Shown: positions 8,299 through 16,585 of the stretch, piece after piece | Position numbering within the stretch: the first letter of the stretch is position 1 | How the letters are laid out: each line of letters begins with the position of its first letter | NCBI GenBank assembly: GCA_014324045.1 | Contig: JACOMY010000025.1 | Span: 1 to 64,000 of the forward strand | Length of the DNA stretch: 64,000 bases | Direction: 5' to 3' | From: Rhodospirillales bacterium | GTDB lineage: Bacteria > Pseudomonadota > Alphaproteobacteria > Kiloniellales > JACOMY01 | The notes under the pieces: generated by a model | What the model saw: only the letters and a program-made list of their open reading frames with translations | The model's database searches: none | Told to the model about the DNA's origin: nothing | Made by a program: the position numbers and the translations under genes

Positions 8299-9185
8299 TG
8301 CGGACGCTTATGTTTGAAGAGAGTGCTCGCACCGTCCATTGTTTTCGCGTGTCGTCGTTTGCCGGGAAGAAATAAAGCCGGCGGGAGCGGCCCCAATCGC
8401 GGTGCAAGCCGTCGAAGCCACGGCTAGCCGTGCGACGCGGCCGTGCTTGCCGGGCTTCAACAAAGAGCACTTCGGCTGATTGACCTGGTCGAATGGGCAG
8501 GCGGCCCGGTTGTTCGAGGAAATCCACGACAATTATGTCTATCTCCTAGAAGTGGCCTCCCGGACGGCCGGTCTCGCCCCGGGCTGGCACGCCTTTCGAG
8601 ATGTTCGCCCCAGGCATCCTGCCGGGGTTTCGTCCGCGCGACCGGGAAGTGGCCGATAAGCTAGCCCCTGGACCCTATCGCCTCATCGCCTCGACCCCGT
8701 TATAGCTGACCTGGAGCGCCAGAGCGGCGGCGCAGGCATGGTCTTCGACGGTCCGATGGCTTTCTGCGCCGCTCAATGCGCGCGGGGTGTCGCGGTCGAT
8801 CGGCGACTTGAGGGGAGAAGATGTAACAATGTCGCGGCAATAGCCGTGGCGTCCGGCGTGGAGCAGTTGCAGCAGGATACGTCCGCCTCGGCGTGAACCG
8901 CGCCGGTGACCGGACGGTGCGCATCCAGCGTTGCTTCGCCGTCGGGCAGGCAAGGATGTTGGGTCATACCCCCGGCTCGGTTGGGGGAGAAATCGCCGGT
9001 AACGATGAGAGCGGGACTGCTTCCGCTCCGCATGGGTTCAAATCTGTTCGAACTGCCCTTCAGCCCCTATGTGAATCGGGCCCATGATCACGCGGCTCGG
9101 CAAGCGCAGCCCGCCCACGGCAATCGGGCGTTCCAGGTCTGGATGGGCTGCGGGCATGCGTCTGGCCCCTGGCCTGGGTGCGGTG
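8299..9185. other. Non-coding stretch with decayed coding traces
   Basis: No intact gene is supported in these 887 bases. On the plus strand 8480-8705 reads as one protein C-terminus only if a single base shift near 8600 is allowed. On the minus strand 8700-9060 has protein-like runs (PALIVTGDFSPNRAGGMTQ, VSCCNCSTPDATAIAA, VSYNGVEAMRR) in more than one frame. I do not recognise either ancestor. Confidence 0.5.
8480..8705 (+). pseudogene. Frameshifted 3' fragment of an unrecognised gene
   Basis: One frame reads ARLFEEIHDNYVYLLEVAS and RTAGLAPGWHAF up to about 8600. A shift by one base continues as EMFAPGILPGFRPRDREVAD and KLAPGPYRLIASTPL, then a TAG at 8703-8705. The two halves join smoothly in amino-acid character and codon use, which suggests a real C-terminus with an inserted base. 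Upstream of 8480 the frame is closed by a stop. The family is unknown to me. Confidence 0.4.
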
Positions 9186-9560
9186 CTAGTTCAAGTCCAG
9201 CGCATGTTCCTTCAGCAGGGGGAGGGGGACGATGGCCAAGGTCTCTTCATGTGTCGCTGCCAGGCGCACCTTGGGCGCCTTGCCGGCCCGATAGGCCTCG
9301 TACCAACGGCCGGCACAGAGGCACCAGGAATCCCCGGGCTTCAGTCCTTTGAAGCCGAACGTCGGACGCGGGGTCGAGAGGTCGTTGCCCTGTGCCTTGG
9401 AAAAGGCCAGGAAGTCGGCGGTGACTTGGGCGCAGACCGTGTGGATGCCCAGATCCTCCGGCCCGGTGTCGCAGCAGCCGTCCCGGTAGAAACCGGTCAG
9501 GGGCTTCAGGGAGCAGGACTGCAAAGAGCCCCCCAGGACATTCTTCGCATCGTTATCCAC
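9186..9560 (-). CDS. DUF2237 family protein
   Basis: A 124-residue protein matching DUF2237: NVLGGSLQSCSLKPLTGFYR, then DGCCDTGPEDLGIHTVCAQV, TADFLAFSKAQGNDLSTPRP and PGDSWCLCAGRWYEAY. These conserved Cys and Gly patterns cover nearly the whole length. The family is small, cytosolic and of unknown function. It lies 69 bases downstream of the SDR gene on the same strand and may be the last gene of that transcript. Confidence 0.88.
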   Translation of the reverse strand: MDNDAKNVLGGSLQSCSLKPLTGFYRDGCCDTGPEDLGIHTVCAQVTADFLAFSKAQGNDLSTPRPTFGFKGLKPGDSWCLCAGRWYEAYRAGKAPKVRLAATHEETLAIVPLPLLKEHALDLN

Positions 9561-9629
9561 TGCTGTGCATTCCTCTCTACTACCGATTCCGACAAAGTCC
9601 CTAGCACAGACGGGAAGCGCGTGGGAAGG

Positions 9630-10355
9630 CTAGCGACCGCGATAGGCAAGAAAGTCCGGCAGCATGCCGTAAAGACGAATGCCCCATGAGAAGGGGGCGG
9701 GGAAATCGGTGCGAAAGCGCTTCGACCGCATCGCCTTGACAATGCGCAGTGCCGCCGCTTCCGGGGACATCAGCTGGGGCATAGGAAAACTGTTCCGATC
9801 CGTCAGCCTTGTCTTGACGAAGCCGGGATTGACCAAGTGTACCGTAACGCCGCTGCCGTTCAGATCGTGGCGCATGGTCTCAGCGAGGCTCACCAAAGCG
9901 GCCTTACTGGCACCGTAACCGATGGCTGCGGGAAGGCCGCGATAGCCGGCCAGAGACCCGACCAGGACGATGTCGCCCGCTCTGCGTTCGACCATGGCGG
10001 GAACGACGGTGCCCAGGACCCGCAAGGCGCCCATGAAATTGACGTCAACCATGGCCAGTGCAGCTTCCGAATCCCAGTTCCGGGCGGTCATGGGAAGGTA
10101 GGCGCCGGCATTGTAGATCAGGCCGTCGATGGGACCGGCGGCCTCGACGGCCGGGCCGACCGCTGTGCTGTCGGTCACGTCGAGCGGGAGTGGGAGGGCG
10201 TTGCCCAGCGTTTGGCTCAGTTCGTCCAAACGCCCAGCATTACGTGCGGAGAGCACCAGCTGTGCACCGGCACGATCCAGTTCTTTCGCCAAGGCCCGCC
10301 CCAGCCCCTCGCTGGCCCCGATAAGCCAGTAGCGGCTGTCCCGCAGGCCGGTCAT
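9630..10355 (-). CDS. Short-chain dehydrogenase/reductase of the lipid cassette
   Basis: The 241-residue protein has the SDR nucleotide motif GASEGLG at residues 13-19, NAG in GLIYNAGAYLP and the catalytic YxxxK in IGYGASKAALVS, so it is an NAD(P)-dependent oxidoreductase. Its start overlaps the DUF1365 stop by four bases (ATGA), giving translational coupling. SDR, DUF1365, FAD oxidoreductase, cyclopropane-type methyltransferase and DUF3833 genes recur together in proteobacteria; the set is linked to modified membrane fatty acids. The exact substrate is unknown. Confidence 0.85.
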   Translation of the reverse strand: MTGLRDSRYWLIGASEGLGRALAKELDRAGAQLVLSARNAGRLDELSQTLGNALPLPLDVTDSTAVGPAVEAAGPIDGLIYNAGAYLPMTARNWDSEAALAMVDVNFMGALRVLGTVVPAMVERRAGDIVLVGSLAGYRGLPAAIGYGASKAALVSLAETMRHDLNGSGVTVHLVNPGFVKTRLTDRNSFPMPQLMSPEAAALRIVKAMRSKRFRTDFPAPFSWGIRLYGMLPDFLAYRGR

Positions 10356-11143
10356 GCCTCAGGCTCCCGGACGGATCGGCCGTAGGAAACCGGGGCCGTC
10401 GGCGGTTGCGGTCTGGAATGGAAGGGAGCCCCTTTCAGGCAGAGCTTCAAGGCTTGCCAGTAGATCAAGGCCAGCACGCGGCCGGCGCCGAAGGGCCGGC
10501 GCAGTGCCGCCCAGGCGAGCGATGCCATGGTAGCCTGCCGACGGCAGCCTTCCAAGGTCGCAATCAACCCCTCCGCGCCATCGCAGTAGAGAATCCCGAT
10601 CGAGATCGCGTTCTCCGTCATGTCGACCTGGAAACGATAGCGCCCCTGTACCTGCTGGAAGGGGGAGACGTGAAACAGCTTCTGCGCCTCCAGCGGCGTC
10701 CGCCCGTCGATAGGCCGGAAATCGTCATGGGCGCAAAAGTAGCAATGCCGCTGGCCGAAGGTGTTGTTCACTTCGGCGACGACGGCACAAGGCCGCCCCT
10801 GCCGCAGCGCGATCCAGAAGCTGACCGGATTGAAGGCGATGCCCAGGAACGCGGGTTGGGCAAGCAGCAACAGCTCTGTCCCGTCGAACGGACATCCCCT
10901 CCCTGCAAGCAGTTCTCGGAACCAAGCCACACCGCGCCCCTGGCCGCGTTCGCCGCCGTGATGGCGGTCGTTAAGGCTCCAGAGATTGAAGGCGTTTTTC
11001 GAAAGCAGACGCGGCGCTTGGAATCGTTCGGGGTCGCAGAGCAAATAGTCTACGCCATAGGTAAAGCGGTTGGCGATCTTGCCGCGCCGCGCGTGGAGGG
11101 TTCGACCCTGAACATGTTCGCACTGCATAGTCTGGATACGCAT
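10352..11143 (-). CDS. DUF1365 family protein
   Basis: The start at 11143 gives 263 residues beginning MRIQTMQCEHVQGRTLHARR; ATG 11128 is an alternative. The ORF runs further upstream, but that part overlaps the divergent promoter region and has no family match. NRFTYGVDYLLCD, NPVSFWIA, AEVNNTFGQRHCYF and KLFHVSPFQQVQGRYRF are typical of DUF1365, whose members accompany cyclopropane-fatty-acid-type methyltransferases. Biochemical role unknown; a part in fatty-acid modification is inferred from context. It is coupled to the SDR gene and divergent from the FAD oxidoreductase. Confidence 0.88.
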   Translation of the reverse strand: MRIQTMQCEHVQGRTLHARRGKIANRFTYGVDYLLCDPERFQAPRLLSKNAFNLWSLNDRHHGGERGQGRGVAWFRELLAGRGCPFDGTELLLLAQPAFLGIAFNPVSFWIALRQGRPCAVVAEVNNTFGQRHCYFCAHDDFRPIDGRTPLEAQKLFHVSPFQQVQGRYRFQVDMTENAISIGILYCDGAEGLIATLEGCRRQATMASLAWAALRRPFGAGRVLALIYWQALKLCLKGAPFHSRPQPPTAPVSYGRSVREPEA

Positions 11144-11200
11144 GCCCGGCCGGCGGGAATCACGAGGGAGACGGTTTTTCCAGGGGCGATCCCAGGGTGC

Positions 11201-11230
11201 TGATCCGCAAGCGCCGATGCAGCGTAACTC
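11201..11230 (+). promoter_or_regulatory. Candidate RpoE/ChrR-type (ECF sigma) promoter
   Basis: TGATCC at 11201-11206, an 18-base spacer and TAACTC at 11225-11230 match the TGATCC-N18-TAA pattern known for the singlet-oxygen sigma factor RpoE of Rhodobacter and relatives. The -10 box abuts ATG 11231, so a transcript from here could not use that ATG. It would use GTG 11258, which has GAGAGAGG upstream. It points into the FAD-oxidoreductase/methyltransferase genes, which belong to this regulon in Rhodobacter. Confidence 0.6.
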
Positions 11231-11257
11231 ATGCAGACAGCAACGAGAGAGGCGCCG

Positions 11258-12547
11258 GTGTTCGATCTCAACCTGCTTCCCAGAAAGCGGATCGCCATCG
11301 TGGGGGGAGGCATATCGGGGCTCTCTGCAGCCTATTTCCTCTCTCTCCGTCATGACGTTACGCTCTTCGAAGCGGAGCGGCGTCTAGGCGGGCACGCCCA
11401 TAGCGTCCTCGCCGGCCGTGATGGCGGCCAGCCGGTCGACATGGGCTTCATCGTCTTCAACTACGCGACCTATCCCCACTTGACCCGGCTCTTTGCCGAA
11501 CTGGACGTACCTGTCCGCAAGAGCAACATGAGCTTCGGAGTCTCCATCGACGAAGGACGCGTGGAGTATGCGCTAAGCAGCCTTGGAAGTCTCTTCGCCC
11601 AAAAACGCAATCTGCTGCGCCCAAGCTTCTACCGCATGATCGCCGATATTTTGCGTTTCGGCCGGAAGGCCGAAGCAGCAACCGGCTCAGACGACATGAC
11701 CGTCGGCGAGTTGGTAGCGGAACTGCAGCTCGGCACCGCCTTCCGCGACCATTATCTGCTGCCGATGTGCGGTGCGATCTGGTCCACGCCGGCCGCCGAG
11801 GTGGGCCGCTTCCCAGCCCGGACCCTGGTGCGCTTCTTTCGGAATCATGCACTGCTGGCCGGCAGTGCGCCGCATCAGTGGTGGACTGTGAAGGGCGGGA
11901 GTATCGAGTATGTGCGCAGGTTGGAGAAGGCTCTGCTGGCGCAGGGCTGCATGCTACAGACTGGCAGCCCGGTTCAGGCCGTGCGCAGAGACTCCCATGA
12001 GGTTCGGCTCACCGCTGCGGGCAGTCAAAGCGCCTTCGACGAGGTTGTCTTCGCCTGCCATAGCGACCAGGCTTTAACGATCCTCGGTGAGGCGGCAAGC
12101 GAGCAGGAGACGGCGGCGCTCGAGACGATCCGTTATCGGCCCAATCGCGTGGTCCTGCATGCGGATCCGAGCCTCATGCCGAAACGGCGCGCCTGCTGGT
12201 CGAGTTGGAACTACTTCGCACAGGAAGGCGCCGTCGGCGTCACCTACTGGATGAACCAGCTGCAGGGTATCCCGGAGAGCGATCCACTGTTCGTCAGCCT
12301 CAATCCCACGCGCAGGATAGCCGAAGAGACAGTCTATCGCGAGCTAACCTTCGCGCACCCCGCCTTTGATACCGCCGCGATCCGGGCACAGCAGCGCATC
12401 GCTGAGATACAGGGGCGCAACCGCACTTGGTATTGCGGTGCCTACAACCGCTTCGGCTTCCATGAGGACGGCATCGCCAGCAGCCTGCGCGTGGTCCGCC
12501 GAATAGGGCTGGGGGCACAAGGGGGAGAAAAAGGGATTGCTGCTTAG
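11258..12547 (+). CDS. NAD/FAD-binding amine oxidoreductase-like protein
   Basis: The N-terminus has a dinucleotide-binding motif, RIAIVGGGISGLSAAYFLS, followed by VTLFEAERRLGGHAHS, as in flavin amine oxidases and phytoene-desaturase-like enzymes. WTVKGGSIEYVRRLEKALL is typical of the group found beside DUF1365 and cyclopropane-type methyltransferases. GTG 11258 gives 429 residues; ATG 11231 (438 residues) is open but overlaps the -10 box of the candidate promoter. The gene overlaps the following methyltransferase by 11 bases. A role in desaturating or oxidising methylated acyl chains is an inference from the cassette. Confidence 0.85.
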   Translation: MFDLNLLPRKRIAIVGGGISGLSAAYFLSLRHDVTLFEAERRLGGHAHSVLAGRDGGQPVDMGFIVFNYATYPHLTRLFAELDVPVRKSNMSFGVSIDEGRVEYALSSLGSLFAQKRNLLRPSFYRMIADILRFGRKAEAATGSDDMTVGELVAELQLGTAFRDHYLLPMCGAIWSTPAAEVGRFPARTLVRFFRNHALLAGSAPHQWWTVKGGSIEYVRRLEKALLAQGCMLQTGSPVQAVRRDSHEVRLTAAGSQSAFDEVVFACHSDQALTILGEAASEQETAALETIRYRPNRVVLHADPSLMPKRRACWSSWNYFAQEGAVGVTYWMNQLQGIPESDPLFVSLNPTRRIAEETVYRELTFAHPAFDTAAIRAQQRIAEIQGRNRTWYCGAYNRFGFHEDGIASSLRVVRRIGLGAQGGEKGIAA

Positions 12548-13694
12548 CGACAAGGCTTTACGGCACAGATTTCTAGCGTCCTGCGAGCGTATCGAAGAGG
12601 GACGGGTGACCCTCTACACGCCGGAAGGCGACCGGCACCGCTTTGGCGCCAAGGGGCCGGATGCGGAGATGACAATCCGCGACTGGTCGATGGTCTCGGC
12701 GCTGGCCGGGCACGGGCAAGTGGGTCTGGGAGAGAGTTACGTGCAGGGGTTGTGGGACACGCCGTCGGTTGAATCGCTCGCTGGCGTCGCGATCCTCAAC
12801 CGTGAGCGCCTGGCAGATTTCGACCGATCGAACCCGATACGCCGCGCCCACCATCTCTTGCTCGACCGGCTAGTGCGTGCAAATAGCAGAGCCGGGTCGT
12901 GCCGCAACGTTCGGGCTCACTACGATGTCGGCAATGAGTTCTACCAGCTGTGGCTGGATCGCGGGATGACCTACTCCTCGGGCCTTTTCGCAAACAACGA
13001 CGAAGACCTCTTCAGCGCGCAAAGCCGTAAGAATGCCCGCATCCTCTCGCGATTGAACGAAGGCGAAAGCCTGTTGGAGATCGGCTGCGGTTGGGGGGCA
13101 TTCGCCGAACAGGCGACCGAAGAGGGGCGCCACGTCACAGGCATCACTGTTTCACGCAATCAGCACAGCTATGCCGAAGCGCGCCTGGACGGACGCGCCG
13201 ATATTCGGTTCTGCGACTATCGCGATGTGCGCGGGCGCTATGACAACATCGTTTCAATTGAGATGGTGGAAGCGGTCGGCAAACGCTATTGGCCAGGCTA
13301 TTTTTCCGTTCTCAAGCGCAGTCTGGCCGATGGGGGTCGCGTGCTGCTGCAGGCGATTACGGTCAAGGACAAAGGGTTCGAGCGCTATCGCAAAACGTCC
13401 GACTTCATTCGCCAGTACATCTTCCCAGGCGGAATGCTGCTGTCGAATGCGGTGATTGCGGAGCAAGCCGGGAAAGCCGGGCTAAGGCTGCACGACAGCT
13501 TCGATTTCGGTCCGCATTACGCCCGCACCTGCCGCATTTGGGCCCGCCGCTTGGAGAGACAGAAAACGCGGCTGCCGGACATGGGCCTCGGCGAAGCTTT
13601 CTATCGCAAATGGGTATACTACCTGGAAGTCTGTGCCGCCTCCTTCGCCCTCGGCCGCACCAGCGTCGTCCAGGTCGAGTTGGGCCATGCTTAG
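12537..13694 (+). CDS. Cyclopropane-fatty-acid synthase family methyltransferase (TTG start)
   Basis: The 385-residue protein has the SAM-binding LLEIGCGWGAFAEQA near 178-192, VRAHYDVGNEFYQLWLD with the typical MTYSSGLF, and EMVEAVGKRYWPGYF and SDFIRQYIFPGG, all hallmarks of cyclopropane fatty acid synthases. These methylate double bonds of phospholipid acyl chains at the membrane surface. A TTG start at 12537 is used after GGGGGAG and overlaps the preceding gene. In relatives, paralogues in this cassette make methylated unsaturated or furan fatty acids rather than cyclopropanes, so the product is open. Confidence 0.88.
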   Translation: MLLSDKALRHRFLASCERIEEGRVTLYTPEGDRHRFGAKGPDAEMTIRDWSMVSALAGHGQVGLGESYVQGLWDTPSVESLAGVAILNRERLADFDRSNPIRRAHHLLLDRLVRANSRAGSCRNVRAHYDVGNEFYQLWLDRGMTYSSGLFANNDEDLFSAQSRKNARILSRLNEGESLLEIGCGWGAFAEQATEEGRHVTGITVSRNQHSYAEARLDGRADIRFCDYRDVRGRYDNIVSIEMVEAVGKRYWPGYFSVLKRSLADGGRVLLQAITVKDKGFERYRKTSDFIRQYIFPGGMLLSNAVIAEQAGKAGLRLHDSFDFGPHYARTCRIWARRLERQKTRLPDMGLGEAFYRKWVYYLEVCAASFALGRTSVVQVELGHA

Positions 13695-13737
13695 CCGTTT
13701 AGGCTGCAGGTCCTCGTGAGCGGGAGGACCTTAACGG

Positions 13738-14409
13738 ATGGAGTACCTGATTGCCGCCCTCTTGTTCGGAGGCTTTTTGCTCGCCGCGAAGAGCTTCTTC
13801 TTCAGCTTCCGTGCGCAGTCACCCGACGACTATGCGGAAACCGGCCCGGCCTTCTCGATGAACGAGCATCTCAACGGGGAGATCCGCTCCGAAGGCGTGA
13901 TCTACGGCCCAAGAGGGCGAATGAGCAGCCGTTTCGTCGCCAGAATGGTAGGCGAGTGGGACGGCAACAGCGGTACGCTGACCGAAGACTTCACCTATTC
14001 GACCGGACGGAGGCAACAGCGCAAGTGGCACCTGACGCTTGGCCCCGGCAACAAGATCACCGGAACCGCCAACGACATCGTAGGCGAAGCGCAAGGGAAA
14101 GTGTCCGGTGCCACTGCGATGTTGCGATACCGGATCGTTTTGCCGCCGGAAGCCGGGGGCCACAAGCTCGATACCACCGACTGGATGTATCTGACGGCCG
14201 ACGGTGCGATCATGAACAAATCCGAAATGCGCCTCTTCGGTGTGAAGGTGGCCGAGTTGGTCGCAACCCTGCGGCCCGACTGGCAGGCGGCGGAGAAAGA
14301 TCCGATTGCGTCTAGGGGCGAAGAAACGAAAGCAGTCTTGAGCGATTCCGCCCTCCGTCCCGGGGTATATGAGGCAGGCCTAGCGGCCGGCGCGAGACAG
14401 ACATTCTGA
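13738..14409 (+). CDS. DUF3833 family protein
   Basis: The 223-residue protein begins with a hydrophobic helix (residues 3-20, YLIAALLFGGFLLAAKSFFF) without a lipobox cysteine, so it is probably membrane-anchored and periplasmic. FSMNEHLNGEIRSEGVIYGP, then SSRFVARMVGEWDG and LTEDFTYSTGRRQQRKW, match DUF3833, whose beta-rich domain regularly follows cyclopropane-type methyltransferases. It starts 43 bases after that gene, likely in one transcript. Function unknown; lipid handling is inferred from context. Confidence 0.85.
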   Translation: MEYLIAALLFGGFLLAAKSFFFSFRAQSPDDYAETGPAFSMNEHLNGEIRSEGVIYGPRGRMSSRFVARMVGEWDGNSGTLTEDFTYSTGRRQQRKWHLTLGPGNKITGTANDIVGEAQGKVSGATAMLRYRIVLPPEAGGHKLDTTDWMYLTADGAIMNKSEMRLFGVKVAELVATLRPDWQAAEKDPIASRGEETKAVLSDSALRPGVYEAGLAAGARQTF

Positions 14410-14439
14410 TCTCCAGAGGCTTTGAACAGCTAGAATAAA

Positions 14440-14703
14440 AATTTTCAGCGGCTTAGACGGCGTGATTCTCAATGCCGGAAACGGAGAAGACAAATCGGTC
14501 TTCGTCGGGAGCTTGAGATCGGAACCTTCATCTATATCGGCGGGACCGCCTTCTCCGACAGCAGCAACAGCCATGCAGGTTTCTCAAGGGATCAATCTCC
14601 GGAGATCGGCCGAAATGGCGACGGAACCGCCAGCCTCCTGCCAGAGGCAAGCAAGTTCAACCAGGCTAATCAACTGACGCGCAGGGATTTTCTGTGGATC
14701 TAG
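14440..14703 (+). pseudogene. Relic of a serralysin-type (M10_C) RTX C-terminus
   Basis: One frame reads VILNAGNGEDKSVFVGS from 14462. The next frame reads GTFIYIGGTAFSDSSNSH, then IGRNGDGTASLL and QANQLTRRDFLWI, ending at TAG 14701. The pattern FIYIGxxAFS, then NGDGTAxL, then QLTxxDFL closes M10_C domains of RTX proteins. The frame change and drifted residues mark it as dead. No intact upstream gene on this strand supplies an N-terminus. Confidence 0.55.
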
Positions 14704-14829
14704 CCAGACCTCTGCTTAGATCGTAAATTCGATACCGATGAGGATGATGGAGATGGGCAGGCCCCAGTGCGAGACTATCCACGCCACCCAAGCCTGCGTC
14801 GGGGACATCGCCAGCCTGTACTTTGCCTT

Positions 14830-15060
14830 GGCTTGCTACCTTCGAGGTGTTTGCAGCTTTGCCGCCGTAGAGCCTATCGATCCGGCTGACGCCGAACACT
14901 GCATCGGGCCCACCATTTTCATAGAGGGTTGAGGTGGCTGCCTTGGATAGCCATAACGACATCCGAACTCGTACCGCCGTAGAGCTAATCGTCACCGGAG
15001 TGCCCGAACAGGGCGTCAAAGCCGGTATCGTCATAAGGGTTATCGCCCCGTTCCCACCGA
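14830..15060 (-). pseudogene. Eroded RTX calcium-binding repeats
   Basis: The reverse strand reads YDDTGFDALFGHSGDD, a stop, then LYGGTSSDVVMAI. After a frame change it reads GGPDAVFGVSRIDRLYGGKA. GxxGxD-xLYGG and DxVFGxxxxDxLYGG are the nonapeptide pattern of RTX proteins. The in-frame stop at about 14986-14988 and the frame change show that it no longer encodes a protein. It lies head-to-head with the M10_C relic, so a local inversion or two different ancestors must be assumed. Confidence 0.5.
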
Positions 15061-15349
15061 AGGACTACCGGTGCACTCCTCGCCGCGCAAAACGCCGCCC
15101 CCGGTGGCCCCGTAAAGTGCAGGGTGACAAAAGTCTTTTGAAGTCGGGCCGTTTCAGGGGTGTGGAAGGCTTGGAGAATCCGGGCGTTCGGCACTCTTCA
15201 TTTTACCGGGAAAAGGCGTCCTCGTGCAGAGGGGTTGCAGGGCGCTTGCAAGGGCCGTGCAGTGCCCTTGCAGGGTGGTTCCCGATGGTTGGTTGCCGGC
15301 GGTGCCGGCCGGTGGGCAGCCGGCCTCGGATGGGCGAAGGGCTTATCTG

Positions 15350-16145
15350 TAACGGCTGCCGATGTCCATGATCGTGCCGTCCTCGTAGTGTCCGGTGTAG
15401 CGTCCGGTGAGGTTGCCGCCGGTGTCCCGTTCAGCCCGCGGGGCCGGTTCCGTAGGGCTGAGTTCGGCGCCTTCGAAGCCCCGCGGCAGGGTGGATCGCA
15501 GCGGTGCATCAAGGATGGGCCAGAAGGCGCGGACCAGCAGCCGGAGCAAGTCGGCCGGGCCGTGTCCGGGGCTGTCGTCGAGATAGAGGACGTGCGCTGT
15601 GCGGGAGTCGTTGGACCGGCCTGGGTTCTGCCAGGACTGCCCGCATGCCGGGCACATCGGAGTGCGTTCTCTTGGAAGGCGCCGGGCATGACCTCAATGG
15701 CGGGACAATCTGGGTCGTCGTCGATGGCTTCCAGCATGGCCTACCGTACTCCCGCCTCGAAGTAGGCGCCGGCGTACCGGTCCTGCCGGCCTGTGCTGGA
15801 ATAGCGATCGAGCCCCCCGATGGGGTCGCGCGTTCCGTCGGGCGGTGTGGTGCGTCTTCGGTGGAGTTGCTGGAAGATCCGGCCGGTTTCGGGTATGGCG
15901 GCTTGCAGATGGTAGACGTATTCCTGCACAGCGTTGCCGGGATCTCGTGAGACTAGGGTCCAGCCTTTGCCGCTGCGCTTCTCCGCGTTGTCCCCACCTC
16001 CTGACCGCAACTGCTCCCGGCGCGGTCTGATCCGAGATGCAGAGAAGAGCGGCGGCCGGCTCCGGCCACCCGGAATCCGGCCGGAAGGATCCAGATTTTC
16101 CGGCCCGAATCGGCCCGATCTCATAAGATTTTTGGCGCGCTCCAT
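15350..16145 (-). pseudogene. Decayed sequence with two related tyrosine-rich motifs
   Basis: Two separate minus-strand frames end in similar motifs: DRYSSTGRQDRYAGAYFEAG near 15750-15810 and DTGGNLTGRYTGHYEDGTIM near 15360-15430. Both share a TG-x(3-4)-RY-x-G-x-Y/F-E-x-G core. Repeats of this sort occur between RTX blocks in large secreted proteins, so the stretch may be the repeat region of the same ancestor. A SLNDSLYG run lies further upstream near 16150. Assignment is tentative. Confidence 0.35.
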
Positions 16146-16585
16146 AAAGGCTGTCGTTCAGGGAGGTTCCAACCCAGCTTGTCCGCACCACTCGTAGTGT
16201 AGGCCACCAGGACCGCATTTCCATTATCGCCTGAATAGACAATGGAATCCTGTGCTCCAAGGAATCTTGTAGTCTAGAACCTGAAACCAGCATACCCTCA
16301 ATGTCCCTTTACCGACTGGCTGTACGCTGGCCTAGCGAAATTCTTTTAGAAGCGAGCCCCAAGGGTTCGTTTCACGGCAGGGGTTTCACGTCAAAGACCG
16401 ATGTGGCCGTTTGGATTCGGAGCCTGCCTGTTGCTCTTGGACTAAGCTTTCCTACCGGGACCGGGGCCCGGGGAATGCGGGGGCGCTTCCTGCGGTCTTC
16501 TTCGCTGCGGTGTCGCAAAGCGGCAGTCTACCGTCGCTGGAAGCTTGGATCCGGTCTGCTTGCGCACTGAGCTGGAGGGAATAGA

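Larger units (their letters stand above)
14704..16585. other. Long stretch without an intact gene
   Basis: About 1.9 kb with no ORF that carries a complete domain. Part of the minus strand contains eroded RTX-like repeats and two short repeated motifs (described separately). The last 300 bases before the dehydrogenase gene should hold its promoter; no clear boxes are seen. Confidence 0.55.

Noticed and set aside
16290-16585. Possible riboswitch upstream of the dimethylglycine dehydrogenase-like gene
   Set aside because: No glycine, SAM or THF riboswitch core could be recognised by eye; a covariance-model search would be needed.
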